Source: Bacillus kexueae | Lineage (GTDB): Bacteria; Bacillota; Bacilli; Bacillales; Aeribacillaceae | Reading direction: 5' to 3' | Assembly (NCBI RefSeq): GCF_022809095.1 | Contig: NZ_JALAZE010000009.1 | Coordinates: forward strand, 1-64,000 | Length of the DNA: 64,000 nucleotides | Part shown: positions 16,079-24,720 of the stretch, in pieces | Layout: each line of letters opens with the position of its first letter | Position numbering within the stretch: position 1 is the first letter of the stretch | The notes under the pieces: model-generated | Databases searched by the model: none | Seen by the model: the letters and a program-made list of their open reading frames with translations, nothing else | Told to the model about the DNA's origin: nothing | Program-made: the position numbers and the translations under genes

Positions 16079-16139
16079 ATCTGTGTTTTCAAAAGGGCAT
16101 GAGCCGTATTGATAATAGATTAAAAGGAGTTATGAATCG

Positions 16140-17816
16140 ATGAAACAACCGTGGTGGAAAAAATCAGTCGTTTACCAAATTTATCCGAAGAGCTTTAATG
16201 ATACGACAGGAAATGGTGTAGGGGATTTACAAGGCATCATTGAAAAGCTAGACTACTTAAAAACTCTAGGGGTTGATGTCATTTGGCTCACTCCGATTTA
16301 CAAATCTCCGCAAAAAGATAATGGATATGACATAAGTGACTATTTTCAAATTCATGAAGAATACGGTACAATGGAGGACTTTGACCAACTTCTAGAAGAA
16401 GCACATAAACGTGATATGAAAATCATTATGGACATTGTCATCAATCATACGTCTACTGACCATTCATGGTTTCAAGAGGCGAAAAAGAGTAAAGACAATC
16501 CGTATCGAAACTTTTATATTTGGAAGGATCCAAACGAAGATGGTAGTGCTCCAACGAATTGGGAATCTAAATTCGGCGGGAATGCGTGGGAATATGATGA
16601 AGAAACAGGCCAATACTATCTCCACTTATTCGATGTTACGCAAGCGGATCTGAACTGGGAGAATGAAGAGCTTCGTCAAAAAGTGTATGATATGATGCAT
16701 TTCTGGTTGAAAAAAGGTGTAGATGGCTTCCGATTAGATGTGATCAATTTAATCTCAAAAAATCAGGATTTCCCAAATGATGATATTGGTGACGGACGCA
16801 GATTTTACACAGATGGTCCGCGGATTCATGAATTCTTACATGATATGAACCAAAAAGTGTTCTCTCAATATGACATGATGACAGTTGGAGAAATGTCTTC
16901 TACGTCCATTGATCATTGTATAAAATATACAAATCCAAGCCGAGAAGAGCTTAGCATGACGTTTAATTTCCATCACTTAAAAGTCGATTATCCGAACGGG
17001 GATAAATGGACGGTTGCCGACTTTGATTTCATTGCCTTAAAGAGTATTTTATCCGAGTGGCAGACGAAAATGCATGCAGGTGGTGGCTGGAATGCTTTAT
17101 TCTGGTGTAACCATGATCAGCCACGCATAGTTTCACGCTACGGAAATGATAAAGAATATCATACAGAGTCAGCAAAAATGTTAGCAACTACGATTCATAT
17201 GATGCAAGGAACGCCTTATATTTATCAAGGAGAAGAAATCGGGATGACCAATCCGTATTTTGATCGCCTTGAAGACTATCGGGATGTTGAGTCCATTAAC
17301 ATGTACCATATCTTAAAAGAAAAGGGCAAAACGGAGGAAGAAATTTTAAGCATCTTACAAAGTAAATCACGAGATAATTCACGTACGCCTGTCCAATGGA
17401 GTGGAGAACCACATGGTGGATTTACAAACGGTACTCCTTGGATTCATGTCGCATCGAATTATGATTCCATAAATGTAGAAAAAGCGTTGAAAGACGAAAA
17501 ATCGGTCTTCTATCATTACAAAAAGTTAATTGAACTTCGCAAAAAATATGATGTGATTACGGACGGAGATTATGAGCTTCTTTTACCGGAAGATCGACAA
17601 ATTTTTGCTTACGTTCGCAATACAGAAGATGAAAAATTACTCGTCGTAAACAATTTCTATGGAGAAAATGCGACATTCGAATTACCGGAACACGTCAACA
17701 TTGATGGGTTTAAGTGGGATATCTTGCTATCAAACTATGAAGGTTCAAGTACGGACATTCAAAAGCTTTCATTACGTCCGTATGAATCAATTGTCTTCCA
17801 CTTAACAAAAGCTTAA
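16140..17816 (+). CDS. treA: Trehalose-6-phosphate hydrolase TreA
   Basis: Cytoplasmic GH13 enzyme that splits trehalose-6-phosphate into glucose and glucose-6-phosphate. 558 residues, usual length. The catalytic residues can be placed as Asp200 (DGFRLDVIN), Glu251 (TVGEMS) and Asp326 (NHDQPR). Start ATG with AAAAGGAG upstream. It works on the product of treP and shares its promoter. Confidence 0.95.
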   Translation: MKQPWWKKSVVYQIYPKSFNDTTGNGVGDLQGIIEKLDYLKTLGVDVIWLTPIYKSPQKDNGYDISDYFQIHEEYGTMEDFDQLLEEAHKRDMKIIMDIVINHTSTDHSWFQEAKKSKDNPYRNFYIWKDPNEDGSAPTNWESKFGGNAWEYDEETGQYYLHLFDVTQADLNWENEELRQKVYDMMHFWLKKGVDGFRLDVINLISKNQDFPNDDIGDGRRFYTDGPRIHEFLHDMNQKVFSQYDMMTVGEMSSTSIDHCIKYTNPSREELSMTFNFHHLKVDYPNGDKWTVADFDFIALKSILSEWQTKMHAGGGWNALFWCNHDQPRIVSRYGNDKEYHTESAKMLATTIHMMQGTPYIYQGEEIGMTNPYFDRLEDYRDVESINMYHILKEKGKTEEEILSILQSKSRDNSRTPVQWSGEPHGGFTNGTPWIHVASNYDSINVEKALKDEKSVFYHYKKLIELRKKYDVITDGDYELLLPEDRQIFAYVRNTEDEKLLVVNNFYGENATFELPEHVNIDGFKWDILLSNYEGSSTDIQKLSLRPYESIVFHLTKA

Positions 17817-17828
17817 TCCTTTATACCG

Positions 17829-17867
17829 ACCGTAAAAATGTATTTCCACTGCATTTTTACGGTTTTT
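17829..17867 (+). terminator. Terminator of treA
   Basis: Stem ACCGTAAAAATG/CATTTTTACGGT, 11-nt loop, T run. Confidence 0.88.
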
Positions 17868-17887
17868 CTTTAGGCTCTTTTCTAAAG

Positions 17888-18087
17888 GATTGTTGCTTTT
17901 AGTGTGTATAAAATACATTGTTGAGAACCGTTTTTCCCCTTTGTAATGGAGCGACTTGACTCCTGCGGGATGCAGAGAATCGTTAGCTAGACGCTAGTTA
18001 GGAGCTGAAACTAGACAGCTCCCGAAAGCAAGTGTCTGGAACGCAATGTTCAGCATTTATTTTAAAATGACTGAAAAAGCAACAATC
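17888..18087. repeat. MITE-like repeat element with inverted ends
   Basis: A 200-bp module bounded by a perfect 13-bp inverted repeat (GATTGTTGCTTTT at 17888-17900, its complement at 18075-18087); partial inverted similarity extends inward. The centre holds GCGACTTGACTCCTGCGGG and GAAAGCAAGTGTCTGGAACGC, which I recognise as a degenerate form of a repeat common between genes in Bacillus genomes. No frame of useful length. The rest of the gap to treR (18088-18351) shows only a GAAAACAA/TTGTTTTC hairpin. Confidence 0.7.
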
Positions 18088-18351
18088 TATATGAAAACAA
18101 CCTCTCTTTGTATTGTTTTCGTAAACATTGATGATTAATCATTTACTTTCTTCTATATCTCGCTAGTGAAATAACTCTTTTTCATAGTGGAACAATACCC
18201 TTGAACTCATATATTCTATTCGTACCAAAAATAAAAACCTTTAGGAAATCGGTTTTCTTTCCCCTTAAATCGAAGTTCCTACGTGCTTATCTTCCAAATG
18301 GGTGTGGAGATGGTACAATATAGGAATAAGTAAGTTTAAAGTGGTGATGGT

Positions 18352-19068
18352 ATGCGTAAGAATAAGTTTTATGCGATTTATACGGAGTTAGCAGAAAAAA
18401 TAAAATCCGGGGATTATAAACCAGGTGAAACACTACCTTCTGAGCATGAATTAACAGATACATACGAAACAAGTCGGGAAACCATTCGGAAAGCTCTTAA
18501 CTTATTAGCGCAGAACGGTTTTATTCAAAAAATTAGAGGGAAGGGCTCAATCGTCCTCGATATGCAAAAAATGAGCCTACCGTTTTCAGGACTTGTCAGC
18601 TTTAAAGAAGTGGCAGAACATAGTGGGTTTCATGCGGAAACGGTGGTTCATGAATTTGGCTTGATGAAACCGACAGAATCGTTAATGACAAAATTAAAAG
18701 CGACACCTAATGATGAAATTTGGGAAGTTATTCGTTCACGCCGCATCAATGGAGAGCATGTCATTTTAGATAAAGATTATTTTTTAAAAGCTTTTGTCCC
18801 TTACTTATCGAAGGATATATGTGAAAAATCGATTTATGAGTATTTAGAAAAGAAGTTAAATCTCACTATCAGCTTTGCGAAGAAAGAAATCATCGTTGAG
18901 CCTTGTACAGAAGAAGATCGGAAGTTACTCGATGTAGATGGGTTCGATCATATAGTAGTGGTGAAAAACTATGTTTATTTAGATGATGCGACCCTTTTTC
19001 AATACACGGAATCACGTCATCGATTGGATAAGTTTCGATTTGTCGACTTTGCTCGTCGAGGAGTGTAG
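18352..19068 (+). CDS. treR: GntR-family trehalose operon repressor TreR
   Basis: 238 residues: an N-terminal winged helix (about 1-70, with LPSEHELTDTYETSRETIRKA cut here as LPSEHELT and SRETIRKAL), then a UTRA effector domain (about 95-235). In B. subtilis TreR releases the tre operators when it binds trehalose-6-phosphate. Two identical palindromes in the treP promoter are the likely targets. It follows treP-treA but is separated by a terminator and a repeat, so it has its own promoter. Confidence 0.92.
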   Translation: MRKNKFYAIYTELAEKIKSGDYKPGETLPSEHELTDTYETSRETIRKALNLLAQNGFIQKIRGKGSIVLDMQKMSLPFSGLVSFKEVAEHSGFHAETVVHEFGLMKPTESLMTKLKATPNDEIWEVIRSRRINGEHVILDKDYFLKAFVPYLSKDICEKSIYEYLEKKLNLTISFAKKEIIVEPCTEEDRKLLDVDGFDHIVVVKNYVYLDDATLFQYTESRHRLDKFRFVDFARRGV

Positions 19069-19165
19069 ATGGCGGCATCCAGCGGAATTTGCACGAACCG
19101 AAACGGGATAAGTTTTCCTTGGAAGAAAGCGTTTATCATTATCTAATATAAAATAAACGAAGAAA

Positions 19166-19188
19166 GGGGCTGTTTTTGGACAGCCCCG
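19166..19188 (-). terminator. Terminator of the 50-residue membrane protein gene
   Basis: Stem GGGGCTG/CAGCCCC with an AAAAA-type loop. Read on the minus strand it is followed by TTTCTT and sits directly behind the stop codon at 19189. Confidence 0.8.
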
Positions 19189-19341
19189 TTATGTCTTGTC
19201 GTCATCTACCCCTTTAGGTAGCGGATCGATTTTATGTGCATCTTCTGGGTTTACGGCAGTTTTGACAGCGTAAATAAAAATGAATATGACAAATAGAAGC
19301 ATGATGACAAAGAAGATGGTCGTTAACCAATATCCAATCAT
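19189..19341 (-). CDS. Small single-span membrane protein (50 aa)
   Basis: Starts MIGYWLTTIFFVIMLLF, one strong membrane segment (about 4-27), then a short acidic tail ending PLPKGVDDDKT. A near-perfect GGGGGAGG ribosome site lies 8 nt before the ATG, and a terminator follows the stop without a gap. No family recognised. Confidence 0.8.
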   Translation of the reverse strand: MIGYWLTTIFFVIMLLFVIFIFIYAVKTAVNPEDAHKIDPLPKGVDDDKT

Positions 19342-19397
19342 AAAAAAACCTCCCCCTTTGTACACATATATGCAAAAAGGAGAGGAGAAAGAAGAGA

Positions 19398-19625
19398 TTA
19401 AGACATTTTTCGTAATTGACCTAACTCTTCTGCAATTGCTTGCATTTCACTTGGACTAAATGACTGCTTTTTCATCACTAATTCGTAAATATCTTTCAAT
19501 TCTTCGTACATTTCTTCATCAAAATGAGAAGGTTTAATGGCACCGACATTTAAAACATTTAGCTTTTCTTTAATTTTCGTTATCATAAACTCGACGTTTT
19601 CAGTTGATTTTTGAGATAAATTCAA
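19398..19625 (-). CDS. yfkK: UPF0435 (DUF1128) protein YfkK
   Basis: 75-residue soluble helical protein of unknown function. It matches the family by [20 protein letters not shown] and [15 protein letters not shown] prefer TTG at 19625, correctly spaced from AAAGGATG, over an ATG nine bases upstream that has no room for a ribosome site. It is divergent from yfkJ, as in B. subtilis. Confidence 0.85.
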   Translation of the reverse strand: MNLSQKSTENVEFMITKIKEKLNVLNVGAIKPSHFDEEMYEELKDIYELVMKKQSFSPSEMQAIAEELGQLRKMS

Positions 19626-19763
19626 TGGTTTCATCCTTTCGTTTGTTCGTGAACATTTCTCTTATTGTAACACGATTTTATAGGAAAACATGTAGTTTAT
19701 TGAAAATGAAAAGGTGAAAACGTATGATTAATTGTAATAAAAGACATCAGGAGGGGTAATACA

Positions 19764-20237
19764 ATGGTAAAAGTATTATTCGTTTGTTTAGGAAATATTT
19801 GTCGCTCTCCTATGGCAGAAGCCATTTTCCGTGATCTCGTGAAAAAGGAAGGGCTTGAATCAAAGATTGAGGTGGATTCTGCAGGAACGGGTGATTGGCA
19901 TATTGGCAACCCACCCCATATCGGAACAAGAAATATTTTAGATCAGTACAACATTTCGTACGAAGGACTAAAAGCAAGACAAGTAAAGGCTCAGGATATT
20001 GAAGAATTTGACTACATTATTGGGATGGATAGCGAAAATATCGGAAATGTTCGCCGATTAGCGAACCCGAATCAATCAAGCCATATTTATCGCTTGATGG
20101 ACTTTGTAAAAGATGCAAAGCTCGTCGATGTTCCTGATCCATATTTTACCGGAAACTTTGAAGAAGTTTATGAGATGGTAACAGAAGGATGTAAGCAGCT
20201 TTTAGAAGAAATAAAAAAAGAGTACAACTTTTCATGA
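19764..20237 (+). CDS. yfkJ: Low-molecular-weight protein tyrosine phosphatase YfkJ
   Basis: 157 residues. The P-loop CLGNICRS at residues 8-15 gives the C-x5-R motif (Cys8 nucleophile, Arg14), and the general-acid Asp is in VDVPDPYF. The enzyme dephosphorylates tyrosine on proteins; in B. subtilis YfkJ is linked to stress resistance. GGAGGGG precedes the ATG. It leads yfkJ-yfkI-yfkH. Confidence 0.93.
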   Translation: MVKVLFVCLGNICRSPMAEAIFRDLVKKEGLESKIEVDSAGTGDWHIGNPPHIGTRNILDQYNISYEGLKARQVKAQDIEEFDYIIGMDSENIGNVRRLANPNQSSHIYRLMDFVKDAKLVDVPDPYFTGNFEEVYEMVTEGCKQLLEEIKKEYNFS

Positions 20238-20250
20238 GAGGGGAAAGTAT

Positions 20251-20580
20251 ATGGGAAGCGAGAATAAACTATTAAAAGGTTTATTTGTAGGAGCTGCGGT
20301 TGGAATGGCTATTGCATTAGTCGATAAGCAAACGCGCAAGGTAGCGATAGAAAAAGGAAAAGAAGCGGCCGACTGCGTAAAATATTGCGCTGAAAACCCA
20401 GAAGTCGTATCTTCTTTTGTAAAAGGAAAAATGGATGAAGTTAAAACGACGTTAAGATCCGTTTCTGAAGATATCACATTTTTAAATGAAAAGGTAAAGG
20501 ATTTAAAAGAACTTACACCGCAAGTTTTGGAGTTTATTGAAGAGACGAAGGAGCAAATCAATCGTCGAATGAACGATTAA
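20251..20580 (+). CDS. yfkI: YtxH-like small protein YfkI
   Basis: 109 residues: a glycine/alanine-rich hydrophobic N-terminal segment (LFVGAAVGMAIALVDKQTRK) followed by a long helical, charged region likely to form coiled coil. Function unknown. It sits 13 nt behind yfkJ and 22 nt before yfkH, in the same operon. Confidence 0.82.
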   Translation: MGSENKLLKGLFVGAAVGMAIALVDKQTRKVAIEKGKEAADCVKYCAENPEVVSSFVKGKMDEVKTTLRSVSEDITFLNEKVKDLKELTPQVLEFIEETKEQINRRMND

Positions 20581-20602
20581 CGACTAAAGGAGAGGTGATG
20601 GG

Positions 20603-21439
20603 ATGACTGACCGATCGATTCACCGTAATTTAGTCCAGGAATTATTTCATCGCTTTTCACGAGACCAAATAGCTGGAATGGCAGCTGAGCTAGCGTACTT
20701 TTTCTCATTATCCTTATTTCCGTTTCTCATTTTTTTAATTACATTGCTTGGGTATTTGCCGTTGAATGCAGACGATATATTGAATTTTATCGCTCAATAC
20801 GCCCCGGGTAATACAATTGCAATCATCGAAGAAAATGTACGTGGAATCGTGAATACCCAAAATGGAAAGCTACTATCTTTTGGGATCATTGCTACGTTAT
20901 GGTCTGCTTCCAATGGAATTAATGCCATTGTGCGAGCGCTAAATCGTGCATATGAAGTGGATGAAAATCGACACTTTTTAGTTGCAAGAGGGATGGCAAT
21001 TATCTTAACGTTTGCGATGATTTTTGTCATCATTATCGCGCTCCTCTTGCCGGTTTTTGGCCGTGAAATCGGACTGTTTATCTCGTCTGTGTTTGGCTTA
21101 TCAGACATGTTTTTAACTGTATGGAATATGGTTCGTTGGCTCGTAAGTGTAGTCATTCTTTGCTTAGTTTTTTCTGGACTTTATTTCATTGCACCGAATA
21201 AGCATTTGCGAATTTCTGAGGTGTATCCAGGTGCATTATTCGCAACGGTTGGATGGATTGTCGTATCATTAGCCTTCTCGTATTATGTTGGTAATTTTGC
21301 CAATTACAGTGTGACGTATGGGAGCTTAGGAGGAGTTATTGTCCTTCTCATTTGGTTCTATTTAACCGGGTTTATCATTATACTTGGTGGGGAAATTAAC
21401 GCTATTCTTTACCAGCGGTACCACCCATCCCCTTCATAA
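20603..21439 (+). CDS. yfkH: YihY/UPF0761 family membrane protein YfkH
   Basis: 278 residues with six predicted membrane segments. Family marks are MAAELAYFFSLSLFPFLIFL near the N-terminus (given in parts: MAAELAYFF, SLFPFL), LWSASNGINAIVRALNRAYE in the first third, and YGSLGGVIVLLIWFYLTG near the end. Once called RNase BN, the family is now seen as a membrane protein of unknown role. AGGAGAGGTG site upstream. Last gene of the yfkJIH group. Confidence 0.9.
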   Translation: MTDRSIHRNLVQELFHRFSRDQIAGMAAELAYFFSLSLFPFLIFLITLLGYLPLNADDILNFIAQYAPGNTIAIIEENVRGIVNTQNGKLLSFGIIATLWSASNGINAIVRALNRAYEVDENRHFLVARGMAIILTFAMIFVIIIALLLPVFGREIGLFISSVFGLSDMFLTVWNMVRWLVSVVILCLVFSGLYFIAPNKHLRISEVYPGALFATVGWIVVSLAFSYYVGNFANYSVTYGSLGGVIVLLIWFYLTGFIIILGGEINAILYQRYHPSPS

Positions 21440-21494
21440 ACTGATTCAAAAGTGTGAATGCTATTGTTGATCATCAATAAAGGGGGAACACTAC

Positions 21495-21602
21495 ATGGCC
21501 AATACGTCCAAAAAAGGTGGAAACCACACCAAACAAAGTTCTAAAAGCAAACCAAAGCAAAAAACTAGTAGCAGTGCAAACGGACAGAACGGATATCATT
21601 AA
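21495..21602 (+). CDS. Tiny basic, Ser/Lys/Asn-rich protein (35 aa)
   Basis: Starts MANTSKKGGNHTKQSSK and ends NGQNGYH. It has an AAAGGGGG site 8 nt upstream and a good terminator 6 nt behind the stop. The composition recalls minor small acid-soluble spore proteins, but I see no specific family match. Confidence 0.72.
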   Translation: MANTSKKGGNHTKQSSKSKPKQKTSSSANGQNGYH

Positions 21603-21607
21603 CATCG

Positions 21608-21633
21608 AGTGGCGATTTATTCGCCGCTTTTTT
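21608..21633 (+). terminator. Terminator of the 35-residue gene
   Basis: Stem AGTGGCGA/TCGCCGCT with one wobble, followed by six T. Confidence 0.82.
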
Positions 21634-21663
21634 GTGTCGTTTTGAAAAGAAAGGAGTATGGAA

Positions 21664-22407
21664 ATGTTTGAACAAAAAGTTGTCATTGTCACAGGGAGTG
21701 GAAATGGCATTGGAAAAGAAATCGCACTTATGTATGCAAGGAGTAAAGCGAAAATCGTTCTTGTCGACCGGGATGAAAAGGGATTAGTAGGTGTCGAGAA
21801 AATGATAGCGGAATTAGGGGGAGCTTATTTACGCTATGCTATTGATCTTCGAAAAGTGGATGAAATTGAAAAGCTTGTAGCGGATGTGAAAAGTCAGTTT
21901 GGGACCATTGATATTTTAATTAATAATGCTGGTATGTCAAGGTTTTACTCTCCATATGAAATAACAGAAGAACAATGGGATGATATTATTGATAGTAATT
22001 TGAAAGGGGCTTTCTTCATGGCTCGAGAATGCGCCAAAGTAATGAAAGAGAAGGGAGGAGGTCGCATCGTCAATATTGCTTCTACAAGAGCGTTCATGTC
22101 GGAGTCAGGTGGGGAAGCATACGGTTCATCTAAAGGAGGACTCATTGCCTTAACCCATGCATTGGCAAATTCCTTGTCTGAAGACAATATCCTCGTGAAT
22201 GCGATAAGCCCCGGATGGATACATACAGGTAAAGCAAGTGAATTGCGGTCCATTGACCACGAACAACATCTTGCTAAACGAGTTGGCACCTCATCTGACA
22301 TCGCAGAGGCATGTGCATTTTTAACGAGTCCTACGAATTCGTTTATAACAGGAGAAAACATTACGATTGATGGTGGAATGACGAAAAAGATGATTTATGT
22401 TGATTAG
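21664..22407 (+). CDS. Short-chain dehydrogenase/reductase
   Basis: 247-residue classical SDR. Cofactor loop TGSGNGIG (residues 9-16 region), NNAG, catalytic Ser of NIAST, and YGSSKGG with the Tyr-x3-Lys pair. The C-terminal ITIDGGMT is typical. Substrate unknown; an Arg/Asp pair after the second strand (LVDRDEKG) favours NAD(H). The ATG at 21664 is correctly spaced from AAGGAG; the ATG at 21658 is too close. Confidence 0.9.
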   Translation: MFEQKVVIVTGSGNGIGKEIALMYARSKAKIVLVDRDEKGLVGVEKMIAELGGAYLRYAIDLRKVDEIEKLVADVKSQFGTIDILINNAGMSRFYSPYEITEEQWDDIIDSNLKGAFFMARECAKVMKEKGGGRIVNIASTRAFMSESGGEAYGSSKGGLIALTHALANSLSEDNILVNAISPGWIHTGKASELRSIDHEQHLAKRVGTSSDIAEACAFLTSPTNSFITGENITIDGGMTKKMIYVD

Positions 22408-22419
22408 TTTGAATTTAAA

Positions 22420-22459
22420 AAACCGCAAGAGGCTTTCAGTGAAAACCTTCTTGCGGTTT
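22420..22459. terminator. Bidirectional terminator
   Basis: AAACCGCAAGA...TCTTGCGGTTT with A and T runs on both sides, between the convergent SDR gene and the gene ending at 22472. Confidence 0.88.
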
Positions 22460-22471
22460 AAATGTATCTGT

Positions 22472-22618
22472 CTATTCGTTCATTTGCAAGTATGAATGAT
22501 AAGTGGCCGTATAGATGTGTTCAATGTCCGCATCCGTCATATACATAATCGTTTCTTGATCGATGTCTTTCATTTTTGTAATAAATTCAATCATGTTTTT
22601 ACGCTCTTGTCTTCCCAC
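22472..22618 (-). CDS. BH0509-family small protein (48 aa)
   Basis: Begins MGRQERKNMIEFI from a GTG start and has MYMTDADIEHIYTATYHSY near the end. The start is set by AAAGGAG 9 nt upstream; an ATG between them has no spacing. It resembles the BH0509 family of short Bacillus proteins of unknown role. Confidence 0.72.
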   Translation of the reverse strand: MGRQERKNMIEFITKMKDIDQETIMYMTDADIEHIYTATYHSYLQMNE

Positions 22619-22744
22619 GTTTCCCATCTCCTTTATTGTTATGATACAGTGTACCTCTTTGTTGATACTATTATATAACAGAATAATCAAAAAGTTCAAT
22701 CAATTTTTTGGATTTCTCGCCCTTTTTTTATATCTAAATAAAGG

Positions 22745-22778
22745 AAACCTCCAAGTGACTACATTCCTGGAGGTTTTT
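22745..22778. terminator. Terminator hairpin
   Basis: Stem AAACCTCCA/TGGAGGTTT with T run on the plus strand. No plus-strand gene is seen directly upstream, so it may stop transcripts entering from either side of repeat copy 5. Confidence 0.65.
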
Positions 22779-22783
22779 CATCG

Positions 22784-22960
22784 TTGTAACAGAAGGTTTT
22801 AGTTCAATAAAGTGTTAAAGTTTTTTCTTTACAGTTTTTTGGTGTCTAGCTCCAAGCGCCATCAGCTCGAGTCGCTTCGCCCCTGCTGTGGCGACGGAAG
22901 CCTCCTCGCAGGTCCTCCAGCGCCCTTCGCCTAAGGACTTCCGCTTTGCGCTTTTCTTAT
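22784..22960 (+). repeat. Interspersed element, copy 5 (short form)
   Basis: Full short form with a few substitutions (CAGCTCGAGTCGCTTCGCCCC in the loop region). It lies between a terminator hairpin and the stop codon of the minus-strand MFS gene at 22964, and fills most of the gap 22619-22963. Confidence 0.87.
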
Positions 22961-22963
22961 TCA

Positions 22964-24139
22964 TTACTGAAGAACAGACTTTTCTTTCCCGATGGTCTCA
23001 TTTTGTTTCGTCATCATGACAACCATTAGAATGCTGAATAGCATAAAACTTACGATGGAAAAGAAGCGAACTTGTTCGAAATATTGAATGATCATTCCAC
23101 TAATATAGGGACCGACAAGACTCCCAACACTAAAAGCAATTCCACAAAGTAAATTGCCAGTAGGTAATAAATTTTTAGGTGTTAAATCGGTCATAAAGCT
23201 AATGCCTAATGAAAAGGTCGAGCCGACAAGCATACCTGCAATAAATAGCAACGTGATGACGATATAAATAGAGTGTTCAAACACGCCAGCGAAAAGAAAA
23301 CAAAGTCCTCCGAAGAATAAAATACATTGTAATACAGGTTTTCTTCCGAATTTGTCACTCATCATACCGAGTGGAAGCTGAAAAACAATTCCACCAATTG
23401 CAAAAGCGGTAAGAAGTATAGATACGGTAGGAACATCGAATCCAATTCGAAGCGCATATACAGGGAAGCTTCCGTTTAAAGAGGCTTCCAAAAATCCATA
23501 TCCTAATGGTGGCAAAAATGCTACCCATGCATATTTAAAAGCTTGCCGAAAGCGTTCAAACGTAGATGAGACTGATTGCATGCCAACTTCATCTTCAGGG
23601 AAATCGTTTTGGATGAAAAATAAAAATAACCATGCAACGAGACATAAACCTGTTGAAAGCATAAATGGCAATGCCTCATTAATTTCAACAAGCGGAGCCA
23701 TTAACGGACCAAGCGCAAATCCTAATCCGAAAGATAGTCCATAAATTGATATGTTACGTCCTCTTTTAGCCTTTGGTGAAAAGGACGTAATCCACGTTTG
23801 GGTTCCGAAATGTAGGGCATGATCACCAATTCCAATCAATAAACGTAATACGAACCAAAACCAGAAGGATTTCCAAAGCGGAAACAAAAATAAGGAAACA
23901 ATAACAATCGCTCCCCCAATTGTGATAACAGGTTTGTATCCATATTTCCGCAAAGGTTTTTCCATAAACGGGGAAGCAATTAAAATTCCTAAATAAAGTG
24001 CTGTAGCGTGAAACCCGTTTAATGATGACGAAATGCCTTCATTTTCAAAGATGATTGCAATAAGGGGTAACAGCATACCTTGGCTAAATCCTGAAATCGA
24101 AACAACACCAATCAAAATCCAAAAGCGAAAATGTGCCAT
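22964..24139 (-). CDS. yfkF: MFS transporter, YfkF-like
   Basis: 391 residues with 12 predicted membrane segments and the MFS loop motif (DKFGRKPVLQ in the centre). Its place between yfkH and yfkE matches B. subtilis yfkF. Substrate unknown; probably a drug/sugar-type exporter. ATG with GGAGATGG-like site. The 3' end abuts repeat copy 5. Confidence 0.85.
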   Translation of the reverse strand: MAHFRFWILIGVVSISGFSQGMLLPLIAIIFENEGISSSLNGFHATALYLGILIASPFMEKPLRKYGYKPVITIGGAIVIVSLFLFPLWKSFWFWFVLRLLIGIGDHALHFGTQTWITSFSPKAKRGRNISIYGLSFGLGFALGPLMAPLVEINEALPFMLSTGLCLVAWLFLFFIQNDFPEDEVGMQSVSSTFERFRQAFKYAWVAFLPPLGYGFLEASLNGSFPVYALRIGFDVPTVSILLTAFAIGGIVFQLPLGMMSDKFGRKPVLQCILFFGGLCFLFAGVFEHSIYIVITLLFIAGMLVGSTFSLGISFMTDLTPKNLLPTGNLLCGIAFSVGSLVGPYISGMIIQYFEQVRFFSIVSFMLFSILMVVMMTKQNETIGKEKSVLQ

Positions 24140-24247
24140 TCTCCATCTCCTAAATTGAAAAATTCTCTTTCACAAGCATACATAAAAATGGTAACGTTGA
24201 AAATAGACAAGTAAAATGAATTAAAGGCAATTAAAGGAGTGATAACG

Positions 24248-24628
24248 ATGGAATTTAACATGAAAGAAGTAGGCTTTACAACGAATCTTCCATACGGTGA
24301 ACTTCATGTCGCTGGGGATGAAGAGTACGGTTTTCGTCCGTATCAGTTAATGGTTTCTTCCATTGCGGTTTGTAGCGGAGGGGTACTACGGAAAATCCTT
24401 GAAAAAAAACGCATTACGATTAATGATATGAAAATTAAGGTGGAAGTTGAACGAAACGAAGAAAAAGCGAATCGTTTAGAAAAGATTCATTTACACTATC
24501 TCATTAAGGGTGATCAATTAGACCCCAAAAAAATTGAGAAGTCTATTGAACTTGCACGTAAAAATTGTCCGATGGCACAATCAGTTGAAGGATCCATTGA
24601 CATTGAAGAGACATTTGAACTTTTATAA
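24248..24628 (+). CDS. OsmC/Ohr family protein
   Basis: 126 residues. Both family cysteines are present, in SIAVCSGG and KNCPMAQSVEG, so a thiol peroxidase role against organic hydroperoxides is possible. It resembles YhfA-type OsmC proteins more than Ohr. ATG at 24248 follows AAAGGAG by 9 nt; the upstream GTG overlaps that site. Divergent from the MFS gene. Confidence 0.85.
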   Translation: MEFNMKEVGFTTNLPYGELHVAGDEEYGFRPYQLMVSSIAVCSGGVLRKILEKKRITINDMKIKVEVERNEEKANRLEKIHLHYLIKGDQLDPKKIEKSIELARKNCPMAQSVEGSIDIEETFELL

Positions 24629-24720
24629 TCTGTGAACATCTAAACACGAACAACTTCATACATACTATTAGATACAAGGTTGAACAATAAAGGAAAATTA
24701 CGGTTAAAGGTGGTTGTTAC

